NCBI GenBank assembly: GCA_963820395.1
Contig: CAWGAE010000012.1
Location: 124,001-188,000 of the forward strand
DNA from: DATFVJ01 sp963820395
GTDB lineage: Bacteria > Actinomycetota > Actinomycetes > Streptosporangiales > Streptosporangiaceae
Direction: 5' to 3'
DNA: 64,000 nt
Shown here: positions 18,360 through 28,351 of the stretch, piece after piece
How positions within the stretch are numbered: position 1 is the first letter of the stretch
Layout of the letters: each line of letters starts with the position of its first letter
Notes under the pieces: model-generated
Seen by the model: only the letters and a program-made list of their open reading frames with translations
Told to the model about the DNA's origin: nothing
The model's database searches: none
Program-made: the position numbers and the translations under genes

Positions 18360-18869
18360 GCGGGAAGCGATCAGGGCAGCAGCGGCGGCAACCCAGATGT
18401 GCGACGACGGAAATCGTTGGCGCTAGGGGATTGCCTCGCGTCATGTTGACCGGCCATGCCGGGATACCTGCATAACCGGGCGACGCCGGGATACCCGCGC
18501 TGCCGCTGGAGAGTTTCCGGCGGACCCGCTGACGACGGCGCAAGCCAGCGTCAGCGGGTCCGTTCACGTTCACCTGCCGCTTCATTAGATGAGTGACAAG
18601 GCTCACGCACTCATCGTCACCGGGCTCAGGGTTCAGCGCTCACTTGCAGTATTCCCCGAGTCGCTTCTCAAAGTCCTCTCCGGGAAGGAACAACGCCGGG
18701 AGAACCTTGAAAGTCGCAGTAATGGACCTCATGGCGAGTCGCTCAGCGTGCTTTCGGAACGACCGGTAGCGCTTGACCCGCCCTCATTCACGCCCTGCGG
18801 TCCGGGTGCAGGCGAGCGGCGGCACAGCGCAGCCGTTCGGGATCAAGCTTGCTGGAGCCTGTCGAGGCC
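18360..18869. other. Gene-poor region with one strong inverted repeat
   Basis: About 510 bases between the SHOCT gene and the convergent cysE. A perfect 13-bp inverted repeat, ggacccgctgacg at 18522-18534 and its complement at 18549-18561, could be a bidirectional terminator, though no T-run follows. The 11-mer gccgggatacc occurs twice just before it. A frame at 18589 lacks coding character and I leave it out. Confidence 0.5.
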
Positions 18870-19565
18870 TTAGATCGAGAAGTCCTGCTCATACCACACC
18901 TCTGACGTGGCCGGGCGCGGCTTGGCGCTGACGCCGTCGACCTTCGCTTCCAGCTCCTGGATCCGCATGAGCAGCGCGTGCAGGCTGATGCCGACGAGGT
19001 CGGGCAGCAGGGTGTGGTCGAGGTCGGGGGGCGCGCTGGCCGCGCGGGGCTGCTTGCGATGAATGACCTGGCCAGGCACGCCGACGACGACCGAGTCGGG
19101 CGGCACCGGCTTGTTCACGACGGCGTTGGCGCCGATGCGGCTGTCGCGGCCGATCGTGATCGGGCCGAGTACCTTGGCGCCGGCCCCGATGGTCACCCGG
19201 TCGCCTATGGTCGGGTGACGCTTGCCGCGGTCCAGGCTGGTGCCGCCGAGCGTGACGCCGTGGTAGATCGTGACGTCGGCGCCGACCTCAGCGGTCTCCC
19301 CGATGACCACGCCGGTGGCATGGTCGATGAACAGCCCGGGACCGAGGGAGGCGCCGGGGTGGATATCCACTCCGGTGAGCTGCCGGGTCAGCGCCGAGCA
19401 GAGCCGGCCGGGCAGCTTGTGGCCCCGCCGCCACAGCCAGCCACTGACCCGGTATCCCCACACCGCGTGTACGCCCGGGTAGCAGAGCACGACCTCAAGG
19501 GTGCTGCGAGCAGCCGGATCCCGTTCCCTGGCCGCCTGAAGATCTCGTCGCAGGGTGCTGAGCAC
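18870..19565 (-). CDS. cysE: Serine O-acetyltransferase
   Basis: 231 residues. A short N-terminal helical domain is followed by the left-handed beta-helix hexapeptide repeats: TGVDIHPGASLGPGLFIDHATG, GVVIGETAEVGADVTIYHGVT and GGTSLDRGKRHPTIG (each given in pieces under twenty residues in the protein), with the catalytic His in FIDHATG and the CoA-binding end VVVGVPGQV. It acetylates serine with acetyl-CoA to O-acetylserine, the substrate of CysK. It starts two bases after the cysK stop, so the two form a cysK-cysE operon. The 40-residue C-terminal tail past the helix is longer than in short actinobacterial forms. Confidence 0.94.
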   Translation of the reverse strand: MLSTLRRDLQAARERDPAARSTLEVVLCYPGVHAVWGYRVSGWLWRRGHKLPGRLCSALTRQLTGVDIHPGASLGPGLFIDHATGVVIGETAEVGADVTIYHGVTLGGTSLDRGKRHPTIGDRVTIGAGAKVLGPITIGRDSRIGANAVVNKPVPPDSVVVGVPGQVIHRKQPRAASAPPDLDHTLLPDLVGISLHALLMRIQELEAKVDGVSAKPRPATSEVWYEQDFSI

Positions 19566-19567
19566 GG

Positions 19568-20500
<933 letters not shown>

Positions 20501-20679
20501 CGCCTGCCCCTTTCCACCGGTTTGGGCGGCAGCGCCGGCTCTCCCGACACGGCCGCCGGTCAGTACTGCCAAGAAGAACGCTTCCCCTACGTTCCCGGTC
20601 CACCCAGGGCCAAAGGTCCCCCTTTCCATACTAAATCAACCGGAAATGTGACCTTCGGCCCTATTCCCACGAGACGCGC

Positions 20680-20725
20680 CGCCGCAGCCTTGTACTCCGA
20701 AGGAGTCGCCGCAGCCTTGAACTCC
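20680..20725 (+). promoter_or_regulatory. Direct repeat between cysK and encapsulin
   Basis: A 19-base direct repeat (cgccgcagccttg followed by t or a, then actcc) occurs at 20680-20698 and 20707-20725 with one mismatch and a 27-base period, ending 26 bases before the encapsulin ATG. It lies in the 251-base divergent spacer and could be a paired regulator site. It could also be a small tandem duplication with no function. Confidence 0.35.
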
Positions 20726-20751
20726 CAAGGAAAGGAAGGGCCGGCCCAGCA

Positions 20752-21681
20752 ATGCCAACCGACGACCATGTGCATCTCGCGCTCAGTGATCCGGCAGCGC
20801 GGCAACTGGCAAACGCCACCAAGACCACCGCACAGCTGGACACGATCACGCCGCGGTGGCTGACCCGGCTGCTGCAGTGGGTGCCGGTCGAGGCCGGCAT
20901 CTACCGGCTGAACCGGGTCAAGCATCCGGAGGACGTCGAGATCGCCTGCCCGCCCCGCGACGAGTCCGAGCTGCCGCAGACCTACGTTGGCTACGAGGAG
21001 TCGCCGCGAGAGTACTTCCTCAGCTCGGTGCTGACCGTGGTCGACATCCACACCAGGATCTCCGACCTGTACAGCAGCCCGTATGACCAGATCGAAGAGC
21101 AGCTCCGGCTGACCATCGAGACGATCAAAGAGCGGCAGGAGAGCGAGCTGATCAACAACCCGGACTACGGCATGCTCGCCAACATCGCTGACGGGCAGCG
21201 CGTCCCCACGATCACCGGCCCGCCGACCCCCGACGACCTCGACGAGCTGATCACGAAGGTGTGGAAGGAGCCGGCGTTCTTCCTGACCCACCCGCGTGCC
21301 GTCGCGGCGTTCGGCCGCGAATGCACCCGCCGCGGGGTCCCGCCGGCCACGGTCAGCCTGTTCGGGTCGCAGTTCGTCACCTGGCGCGGTGTGCCGGTCA
21401 TCCCGTCCGACAAGGTGCCGCTCGCCGACGGGAAGACCAAGGTTCTGCTGCTGCGGGTCGGGGAGCAGCGGCAGGGCGTCGTCGGCCTGTTCCAGCCGGG
21501 CCTGGCCGGTGAGCGGTCGCCGGGGCTGTCGGTGCGGTTCATGGGCATCAACCGCAACGCGATCTCGTCGTACCTGGTCTCGTTGTACTGCTCGCTCGCG
21601 GTGCTCACCCCTGACGCGCTCGCGGTCCTCGACGACGTGGAGGTTGGCAAGTTCCATGAGTACGCACACACCTACCGGTGA
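20752..21681 (+). CDS. Family 2A encapsulin shell protein (SrpI / MMP-I type)
   Basis: 309 residues, the usual size. The N-terminal arm DPAARQLANATKTTAQLDTITPRWL (in two parts: DPAARQLANATKTTAQ, LDTITPRWL) and LPWV-like QWVPVEAGIYRLNRV, then SPREYFLSSVLTVVDIHTRI and EEQLRLTIETIKERQESELINN (spine helix), and FGSQFVTWRGVPVIPSDKVP, follow the pattern of the Family 2A encapsulins SrpI and mycobacterial MMP-I. There is no cyclic-nucleotide-binding insertion, which separates it from Family 2B. It should assemble into an icosahedral shell around the cysteine desulfurase encoded next, whose ATG lies 26 bases inside this gene. Confidence 0.93.
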   Translation: MPTDDHVHLALSDPAARQLANATKTTAQLDTITPRWLTRLLQWVPVEAGIYRLNRVKHPEDVEIACPPRDESELPQTYVGYEESPREYFLSSVLTVVDIHTRISDLYSSPYDQIEEQLRLTIETIKERQESELINNPDYGMLANIADGQRVPTITGPPTPDDLDELITKVWKEPAFFLTHPRAVAAFGRECTRRGVPPATVSLFGSQFVTWRGVPVIPSDKVPLADGKTKVLLLRVGEQRQGVVGLFQPGLAGERSPGLSVRFMGINRNAISSYLVSLYCSLAVLTPDALAVLDDVEVGKFHEYAHTYR

Positions 21682-23317
21682 CGGCGTGGCTACCGGTGAC
21701 GGCGTGAGCGCCGTGCCGCCGTGGCTGCCCGACGAGGCGACGCTGACCCGGCTCGCCAACGACCTGTTCGCCGCGCTCCCTGGTGACCAGGCGGCCACCG
21801 CGCGGCCCGGTGACCAGGCGGGCACGGTGCTCCCGGGTGATCAGGCGGGCACGGTGCTCCCGGATGACGCGTGGGCCACGGTGCTCCCGGGTGACCTGCC
21901 GGTCACGGCGCTGCCGGGTGACCTGCCGGACACCGCGTCCGCGGGCCTGGTCGCCGCCGGGCCGCAGTGGCCCGGGCAGGCGCTGGCGCTGCCGGGCATC
22001 GGCCTGCCCGCCGCGCCCAGCTTCTATTTCGTCGATGAGCTGGCGCCGGCCGTCCTGCCGGTGCCGCCGTTCCCGGCCAGCGCCGGGCCGGCGTTCGACG
22101 TCGAGGCGGTCCGCAGGGATTTCCCGATCCTGCGCGAGCGGATCAACGGGCGGCAGCTGGTGTGGCTGGACAACGCGGCGACGACGCAGAAGCCGCAGGC
22201 GGTCATTGACCGGCTCGGGTACTTCTACTCCCGCGAGAACTCCAATATCCACCGCGCGGCGCACACCCTCGCGGCCCGGGCGACCGACGCCTACGAGGGC
22301 GCCAGGACCACGGTCGCGGACTTCCTCGGCGCGCCGTCGGGCGATACCGTCGTGTTCACCCGCGGCGCCACCGAGGCGATCAACCTGGTCGCGCAGGCCT
22401 GGGGCCGCCGCTACATCGGCACGGGCGACGAGATCGTGATCTCCCACCTCGAGCATCACGCCAACATCGTGCCGTGGCAGCAGCTCGCCGAGCAGACCGG
22501 CGCGAAGCTGAAGGTCATCCCCGTCGACGACGACGGTCAGCTGCTCCTGGACGCCTACCAGGATCTGCTCACCGACCGCACCCGCCTGGTCGCGGTCGCG
22601 GAGGTCTCCAACGCGCTCGGGACGATCGTTCCGGTCCGCCAGGTCATCGAGGCGGCGCACCGGGCCGGTGCCAGGGTGCTCATCGACGGGGCGCAGGCCG
22701 TCGCGCACCTGCCCACCGACGTGCGCGGCCTGGACACCGATTTCTACGTGTTCTCCGGGCACAAGATATTCGCGCCGACCGGCATCGGGGCGCTCTACGG
22801 CAAGCCGGAGGTCCTCGAGGCGATGCCGCCGTGGCAGGGCGGCGGGAACATGATCCGGTGCGTCACGTTCGAACGGACCAGCTACCAGCATCCGCCGGGC
22901 CGGTTCGAGGCGGGCACCGCCAGCATCGCCGATGCGGCCGCGCTGGCCACCGCGTTGGACTACGTCCAACGGGTCGGCCTGGCGCCCATCGCACGCTACG
23001 AGCACGAACTGCTCGGCTACGCCACCCGGCAGATCCAGACCGTGCCCGGCCTGCGCCTGGTCGGCACGGCACCCGACAAGGCCAGCATCTTGTCCTTCGT
23101 GCTCGACGGCCACCGGCCTGAGGACGTCGGTTCAGCGCTGGACAAGGAGGGCATCGCCGTCCGCGCCGGCCACCACTGCGCCCAGCCGATCCTGCGCCGC
23201 TACGGGCTGGAGTCGACTGTCCGGCCGTCGCTTGCCATGTACAACACCCGCGGCGAGGTCGACCTCCTGGTCGACGCGCTGCACAGGCTCGCCGCCCGCG
23301 CGGGAGGTAGCGGGTAG
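21656..23317 (+). CDS. Encapsulated cysteine desulfurase with long N-terminal cargo region
   Basis: 553 residues; the ATG at 21656 overlaps the shell gene by 26 bases. Residues 1-145 are an extra, low-complexity region: a helix PPWLPDEATLTRLANDLFAAL, about five ten-residue PGDQA-type repeats (41-92), then ALPGIGLPAAPSFYFVDELA and a proline run. Residues 148-553 are a type II SufS-like fold with LDNAATTQKP, HLEHHANIVPW, PLP Lys370 in SGHKIFAPTG and the catalytic Cys508 in RAGHHCAQP. It converts cysteine to alanine and a persulfide. The extension is the expected shell-targeting part, as in known Family 2A cargo. Encapsulation with cysK-cysE alongside suggests intracellular sulfur storage. Confidence 0.93.
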   Translation: MSTHTPTGDGVATGDGVSAVPPWLPDEATLTRLANDLFAALPGDQAATARPGDQAGTVLPGDQAGTVLPDDAWATVLPGDLPVTALPGDLPDTASAGLVAAGPQWPGQALALPGIGLPAAPSFYFVDELAPAVLPVPPFPASAGPAFDVEAVRRDFPILRERINGRQLVWLDNAATTQKPQAVIDRLGYFYSRENSNIHRAAHTLAARATDAYEGARTTVADFLGAPSGDTVVFTRGATEAINLVAQAWGRRYIGTGDEIVISHLEHHANIVPWQQLAEQTGAKLKVIPVDDDGQLLLDAYQDLLTDRTRLVAVAEVSNALGTIVPVRQVIEAAHRAGARVLIDGAQAVAHLPTDVRGLDTDFYVFSGHKIFAPTGIGALYGKPEVLEAMPPWQGGGNMIRCVTFERTSYQHPPGRFEAGTASIADAAALATALDYVQRVGLAPIARYEHELLGYATRQIQTVPGLRLVGTAPDKASILSFVLDGHRPEDVGSALDKEGIAVRAGHHCAQPILRRYGLESTVRPSLAMYNTRGEVDLLVDALHRLAARAGGSG

Positions 23318-23473
23318 CGCGTGCGGGCCGCCAGGCCCAGGTCGGTCCCGCGCTCGCTGACCGGGGGCTGGCGCAGGAGTCGGCGGGCGATTTCGTATGT
23401 CGTCGGCACCTCGTCTGCCGAATCGACGCGGCTCGGTGCTGTCGTCGGAGCGCGCTTGATCTGGACCTTCGGG

Positions 23474-24793
23474 TTACGCTTGCTTACGAGTCAAAGCCAG
23501 ATAACCTGCCGTCGCGATGAGAAAGATGGCGCCCGTCAAGACGTAGTAATTGCCGAGCAACAGTTCCAGGCCGCGCCAGCGGTATTCGAGGCCGAAATTG
23601 TGCGGGGCGAAGCGCAGCAGTCCTCTCGGGACAAGGGCGGCACTCGGATCGTAGTAGCCGTTCGGGCCACTGCGGGCCGGCCACATTGCGAAGAGCCCGA
23701 CCACGACGGCGCCAGCGGCCACACGCCCCGCGCCGGCCACAGCCGAAGAGACCGCCGGGTGGCCAGCCGTCGCGCGGTCCATCCCAGGCGGCTGCGGGGG
23801 CCTCGATGCGAGCAGGGCCAGACCCGGTATGACGTACACCCAGTGGTGGGTCCACGAAATCGGCGATATCAGCAGGCCGGTAACGGCGCAGACCACGATG
23901 CCGAGCAACTCCCACCCGCGCCGGCTCGCGACGGCCGCCGTGACCAGCCCGCCCGTGAAGGTCAGGGCCGCAAGGACGAGCCACACGGCGAGCGCGCTGG
24001 TGCCGCCATGCATCGCGCGCTGCACAAGGCCGTCAATTGACTGGTCAACCAGCCGCTCGGGACCGTCCCCCGGGGTGCCGAACTTGCCACCCCAGTAAGC
24101 GACCGAGTCAGTCGGCAGCAGTACCAGTCCGAGAGCCACCGTGACCCCGAACGTCACCAGCGCGACCAGCGCGGCCCTGCGGCGTCCTGTCAGCAACAGG
24201 TACGGAATGAAGATCAGCGGCGTGAGCTTGATCCCCGCCGCGATGCCGATACCCGCGCCCTTCCATCGGCGCCGCCGTGGCGCGGCGAGGTCGGCCATGA
24301 TGACGGCGAGCAGCAGCAGGTTCAGCTGACCGAACAGCAGAGTCTTCTGCACCGGTTCGAGCCACAGGCTGACCGCAGCCAGCGCGAAGGAGGCCGCTAG
24401 CCGTCCGGACCCCCGCTTGAGCCCGGCGAGCCCGAGCGACTGGTAGGCGACCACGGGCAGGGCCATGATGCTGGTGGCCGCAAGGGCGATCCGCCAGGAC
24501 GCGAACGAGAACGGGCTGGCCACAGCGAACAAGAGCGCCGCGAACGGCGGATAGGTGAAGGGCAGGGCGGGCGCGCCGAGCCGCGATGAGTACAGCATGC
24601 CCTGGTGAGTGCGGATCGCCACGCCTGCGGCCCGGTAGACGCTCTCGTCTGTCTGCTGCCAGTACCACTCCGGGTGGATCGCTGCTTGCGTCGCGTGAGC
24701 AGCGACCGCCGCAGCGAACAGCAGGAAGGCCGCTGCCATCCAGGCTGGGCGCCGAATCGCGTGAGCGCTGGCCGTCGCGGAAAGTGAGACCAC
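23474..24793 (-). CDS. GT87 (DUF2029) polyprenol-phosphate-mannose-dependent mannosyltransferase
   Basis: 439 residues with about ten membrane segments. The first periplasmic loop holds QTDESVYRAAGVAIRTHQGMLY and LPFTYPPFAALLF, the TYPP signature of the DUF2029 / PimE-like group, and later LFGQLNLLLLAVIMADL and GIAAGIKLTPLIF. These enzymes move mannose from polyprenyl-phosphate-mannose to lipids or glycans on the outer face of the membrane; the acceptor is unknown. Convergent with the desulfurase gene, with 156 bases between. Confidence 0.87.
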   Translation of the reverse strand: MVSLSATASAHAIRRPAWMAAAFLLFAAAVAAHATQAAIHPEWYWQQTDESVYRAAGVAIRTHQGMLYSSRLGAPALPFTYPPFAALLFAVASPFSFASWRIALAATSIMALPVVAYQSLGLAGLKRGSGRLAASFALAAVSLWLEPVQKTLLFGQLNLLLLAVIMADLAAPRRRRWKGAGIGIAAGIKLTPLIFIPYLLLTGRRRAALVALVTFGVTVALGLVLLPTDSVAYWGGKFGTPGDGPERLVDQSIDGLVQRAMHGGTSALAVWLVLAALTFTGGLVTAAVASRRGWELLGIVVCAVTGLLISPISWTHHWVYVIPGLALLASRPPQPPGMDRATAGHPAVSSAVAGAGRVAAGAVVVGLFAMWPARSGPNGYYDPSAALVPRGLLRFAPHNFGLEYRWRGLELLLGNYYVLTGAIFLIATAGYLALTRKQA

Positions 24794-24980
24794 GACGCCA
24801 AGCTACGGTAAGCGGTGGCCGCACTCGCCGCGACCGACGGAACCGGGTTGGACCAAGTGGCTCATGGAGCTTAGCGATTGAACGGTGCCGCGACCGCGCC
24901 GACGACGGTGGCGCATCCGCCGCAGTTCGCTGTCAATGATCCGTAACGGCTCACGCGAAGTGACACCGGCTGCGCTGCGG

Positions 24981-25322
24981 CTAGGTTATTCGGCTGCGCG
25001 GCACAACGGTGAGCAGCAGCGTGCTGTCCTCCTCCGCCTGAAGGGTGTGCCTGGCGGGCGGGATGACGAGCATGTCGCCGGTGCGGGCTTCCCAGGTGGT
25101 GCCGTCCGCGGTCAGGGTCACGCGGCCGGACAGGATGTAGAGTGTCGCCTCGCCCGGGTTGTCGTGCTCGGCGAGGGTGGCGCCGTCGAGCAGGGCAAGA
25201 ATCGTTTGCCGCATTGTGTGTTCGTGTCCGCCAACCACGGTGGTGGCGGCGCGCGCAGCGGGCGACTGGCGGGCGGCGGTGAGCTGCTGCCGGGCCATCG
25301 CCTCAATGGAGATCTTCTGCAC
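24981..25322 (-). CDS. Small cupin-domain protein
   Basis: 113 residues from a GTG at 25322 preceded by GAGGGAG; the frame continues to 25406 without support. The cupin motifs are GATLAEHDNPGEATLYILSGRVTL (in parts: LAEHDNPGEATLYILSG) and GDMLVIPPARHTLQAEEDSTLLL, giving one conserved beta-barrel with His/Glu ligands. It is probably a small binding or stress protein. No partner gene is close. Confidence 0.83.
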   Translation of the reverse strand: MQKISIEAMARQQLTAARQSPAARAATTVVGGHEHTMRQTILALLDGATLAEHDNPGEATLYILSGRVTLTADGTTWEARTGDMLVIPPARHTLQAEEDSTLLLTVVPRSRIT

Positions 25323-25539
25323 TCTTGCTCCCTCGGCTGGCTTGGTGCGGGCGGCGGGGAGGTCGTGCCGATTTCCGTTCGGCGCCCTCACACCCGTTAT
25401 TCTCATTTACCCTTAACGGCAGCCGCGACCCGGCACCGGGGCCGGTCCGGCGGCACGGCAGCGGCGCGCCGCGACCCCTCGGCGTCTCCCGCACGGACCT
25501 GGGCATATGCCACCAAGGAATGGACTAGCGGGGAGAGCG

Positions 25540-26037
25540 ATGAGTTTGCCGGCCGGTCAGCAGCGGATGCTCGACGGGATCGAAGACGGGCTGCGGGCCC
25601 ACGATGGGCGGTTGGCCTCCCTGTTCGCCACCTTCACCCGGCTCACCGGGCAAGAGCAGATGCCCGAGCTCGAGCAGTTCAAGCCCAAGAGCCGCGCGGC
25701 AGCGGTGCGCGGAAAGTGGCGTGCGGTCCGGGCGGGCGAGCAGCGGCCGAACCGGCTGGGCGAGCGGACCGGCGGGCAGGGCGGTCGGCGGTGGGTTGCG
25801 TTTGTCCCGGTCGCGTTAGTCGCAGTGGTGAGCGTGCTCATCATCGGGTTGCTCGGTTTTTCCAATCACAAAGGTCAATGCGCATCCGGGATGGTTTCCG
25901 ATGGCTCCTCCTGGCCGCCGCTGAGCCGCTCCGGCGCTTGCTCGGTCCGGCACGCGCCAGCTGGGCGTGGCGGGGCACAAGAACCGAGCCGTGGCAGGAC
26001 GGTCATGGCATCAACCCCGGGTGCCAGCCGCTCATAA
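25540..26037 (+). CDS. Single-pass membrane protein, DUF3040-like N-terminus
   Basis: 165 residues; the ATG at 25540 follows GGGGAGA. The opening LPAGQQRMLDGIEDGLRAHDGRLASLF resembles the amphipathic start of actinobacterial DUF3040 proteins. One membrane segment is WVAFVPVALVAVVSVLIIGLLGF (in parts WVAFVPVALV, AVVSVLIIGLLGF). After it the sequence is Ser/Arg/Gly-rich and gene-like bias fades, so the true end may be eroded. The function is unknown. Confidence 0.6.
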   Translation: MSLPAGQQRMLDGIEDGLRAHDGRLASLFATFTRLTGQEQMPELEQFKPKSRAAAVRGKWRAVRAGEQRPNRLGERTGGQGGRRWVAFVPVALVAVVSVLIIGLLGFSNHKGQCASGMVSDGSSWPPLSRSGACSVRHAPAGRGGAQEPSRGRTVMASTPGASRS

Positions 26038-26497
26038 CCTTGCTCGGCTGGCGGGCTGCTTCGAATGGTTCAACGGGGAGCGGCTGCACGGCGCCTGCGG
26101 CCGCTTGGCAGATCGGGCCCGACCCCGGGCGGCGGCCCGCTCCGCGCCCACGCTGCCCAGGCTCTGCCGGTCGGCTGGGCCGGTCGGCCTGGGCCCGTCG
26201 GCTGGGCCCGGCCAGTACCGACCTGCGGCGGGCCGGTGCTGGCCGGGCTCGGTCCGCGGCCGGCGGGGGCGCCTGGCTGAGCCGGGTTTCGCGGGGCCCT
26301 CAGTCGACCCTCAGTCGCGCGATGACGGTGCATGAGGCGGCGGGCTTCCGGGTGTAGGCCTCGGCGCCGTGCCTCAATGCGAGGGGCGCGTGTGGGTGCC
26401 TCAATGCGAGGGGCGCGTGTGCGTGCCTCGCCCTTTCCAGCACCGGAGCGCGCCTCATCGCTTGCTGCATGCCCTGCTACCGGCCTAGGCTCGCGGC
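26038..26497. other. Gene-free stretch with transposase remnant and direct repeat
   Basis: At 26060-26104 the plus frame reads FEWFNGERLHGACGR, which looks like the WFN-x-x-RLH signature near the end of IS3/IS481-type integrases, with nothing else of the gene left. At 26369-26421 a 26-base unit (gtgcctcaatgcg, then aggggcgcgtgtg) occurs twice with a 27-base period. The rest is GC-rich simple sequence. Confidence 0.4.
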
Positions 26498-26875
26498 ATG
26501 ATTATGGCCGTGCATACGCTGGTCTACGCCGACGATGCCGAAGCGGCGCGCGCATTCTTCCGTGATGTCCTCGGCTGGGCGCACATCGACGCCCACGACG
26601 GCTGGCTCATCTTCAAGACCGGGCCGTCCGAGCTCGGCGTGCACCCGACCTCGGATGACGGCCGTGGTGAAACCTGGTCGACCAGCCAGCACCATGAGAT
26701 CACGCTCATGTGCGACAACATCGAGAAAACCGTCGCCGACCTTAAGGCTAAAGGCGCGGAGTTCACCGGTGAAATAAGGGCGGCGGGATTCGGGCTGACG
26801 GCAATGCTGCGAGTCCCTGGTGCGGGCGAGATGATGATCTACCAGCCACAGCATGCCTTTGCGTACAGTCTGTGA
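26498..26875 (+). CDS. VOC-family (glyoxalase/dioxygenase fold) protein
   Basis: 125 residues. Two beta-alpha-beta-beta-beta units: VHTLVYADDAEAARAFFRDVLGW and HEITLMCDNIEKTVADLKAKGAEF, ending with the AMLRVPGAGEMMIYQP strand. The metal ligand positions are partly conserved (the first His, the last Glu), so it could be an enzyme or a ligand-binding resistance-type protein. An alternative start is 6 bases downstream. Confidence 0.85.
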   Translation: MIMAVHTLVYADDAEAARAFFRDVLGWAHIDAHDGWLIFKTGPSELGVHPTSDDGRGETWSTSQHHEITLMCDNIEKTVADLKAKGAEFTGEIRAAGFGLTAMLRVPGAGEMMIYQPQHAFAYSL

Positions 26876-26952
26876 CGGGCACTGCTTTAGCGGCTGGCTC
26901 AAGCCAGTCCTGGGGCGGCGCCCGTGTCGGACAATGACAATAAGGAGGACTA

Positions 26953-27399
26953 ATGCCTACCCGTACTGCTCAGACAACCTGGCATGGTGGCCTCGAGGAC
27001 GGAACCGGCACGGTGGAGCTCACCAGCTCCGGCGTCGGGACCTACGAGGTCTCCTTCCCGAAGCGGGCGGCCGACGATGCCGGTGGCACGACCAGCCCAG
27101 AGGAGCTCATCGCCGCCGCGCACACCGCGTGCTATGCGATGCAGTTCTCTGCCTTGCTCGGTGAGGCCGGCGGCAGCGCGCCCTCGCTGGAGGTTCGGGC
27201 GGACGTCACCCTCGGCCCCGACCCCGCCGGCGGGTTCCGGATCCCCCGCATCAAGCTAACCGTTCGTGGCTCCGCGGAGGGCGTGGACCAGCAGACGTTC
27301 GCGAAGATCGCCGAAGACGCCAAGAGTTCCTGCCCGGTCAGCAAAGCCCTCACGGGCACCGAGATCACCCTTGACGTCCCAGGGGGCAATGCCACTTAA
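26953..27399 (+). CDS. OsmC-type organic hydroperoxide peroxidase
   Basis: 148 residues; the ATG is preceded by AAGGAGGA. The paired cysteines are in AAHTACYAMQFSALL and SSCPVSKALTGTEITLDV, with the family motif TSPEELIAAAHTACY. It reduces organic hydroperoxides in the cytoplasm using thiols. It stands alone after the VOC gene. Confidence 0.92.
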   Translation: MPTRTAQTTWHGGLEDGTGTVELTSSGVGTYEVSFPKRAADDAGGTTSPEELIAAAHTACYAMQFSALLGEAGGSAPSLEVRADVTLGPDPAGGFRIPRIKLTVRGSAEGVDQQTFAKIAEDAKSSCPVSKALTGTEITLDVPGGNAT

Positions 27400-27583
27400 C
27401 CTAAGTTGATTTTGAAGGACGCCAATACATCAGCACAGTCTTCTGACCAGTACCTATGCGCGGCCCGTTACCCGAGGCGGCGCTTCGCAGGTCTGATCAT
27501 CAAACCCGAGGTCCCTCGGGACCCGCCGCGTAGGTGCGAAGATCTTTCCGCGATTTTCCGTTAGTAGGCGACATACTCGAGGC

Positions 27584-28312
27584 ATGGCAAGTTACGATCC
27601 GTTCGCCTGCCATTACGACACGGTGACAGGCGACTCTTCGGCGGAGACCGCTTTTGTAGACGGCCTTATCAAACAGGCTAACCGCAAGGCCGTGACCTTA
27701 CTTGAGGTTGCCTGCGGAACCGGCAGCATCATCGCTCCTCTTGCGGGCAAGTATCAGGTAAGCGGCTTGGACATGGCGCCCGGCATGCTCGCGGTTGCCC
27801 GTCATAAGCTGCCCGAGGGAACGCCGCTATACGAAGAGGATATGGCCCGTTTCAGGCTAAACAAGAAATTTGACGCCATCATTTGTATTTATCATGGGAT
27901 TAACCATCTCCTCGATTTCTCCGCCTGGGAAAGATTTTTCGATTGTATCCACGGGCACCTCAACGAGGGTGGAGTTTTTGTCTTTGACATCTGCACTATT
28001 GGCAATCTCAGGATGATGACGGGCATGCCGAAGGAGGTGGAGAAATTCGGCGACAACTATCTGCTTACCTGGGTACGGACGGATGACGAGGTGATTTTCG
28101 ACTGGCACATCGAAGTATTTGAGCTCCAGCGAAGTGGCCGGTACAGCCTGCTCACCGAGGTGATCAGGACTGTGTCGTTCCCGCTGGGACAGATACGGGA
28201 CGCGTTGCATGAAAGGTTCACCGACGTAAGGATAATCGACAGTGCGGGTAACGCCGTAACTGAGGACACCGAGAACCGGACCTGGTTCGTATGCGCTAAA
28301 CGCCAGATTTGA
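27584..28312 (+). CDS. Class I SAM-dependent methyltransferase, compositionally atypical
   Basis: 242 residues. SAM motif I is LLEVACGTGSIIAPL, then the VSGLDMAPGMLAVAR acidic loop and IICIYHGINHLLDF (motif IV region), with a C-terminal extension containing VIFDWHIEVFELQRSGRYSLL typical of small-molecule methyltransferases. The gene is noticeably lower in G+C than its neighbours (AAA, ATT and TTT codons are frequent), suggesting recent transfer. It ends 40 bases before the 8-bp repeat array. The substrate is unknown. Confidence 0.85.
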   Translation: MASYDPFACHYDTVTGDSSAETAFVDGLIKQANRKAVTLLEVACGTGSIIAPLAGKYQVSGLDMAPGMLAVARHKLPEGTPLYEEDMARFRLNKKFDAIICIYHGINHLLDFSAWERFFDCIHGHLNEGGVFVFDICTIGNLRMMTGMPKEVEKFGDNYLLTWVRTDDEVIFDWHIEVFELQRSGRYSLLTEVIRTVSFPLGQIRDALHERFTDVRIIDSAGNAVTEDTENRTWFVCAKRQI

Positions 28313-28351
28313 ATGGTGATCCGCTGGGCTGCCGGGCGGCGCATTATGATT

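Noticed and set aside
18589..18873. 94-residue frame starting near a possible ATG
   Set aside because: No conserved motif, and it overlaps the cysE end antisense; better read as spacer.
23321..24040. 239-residue plus-strand frame opposite GT87
   Set aside because: Antisense of a clear membrane protein; composition is that of a shadow.
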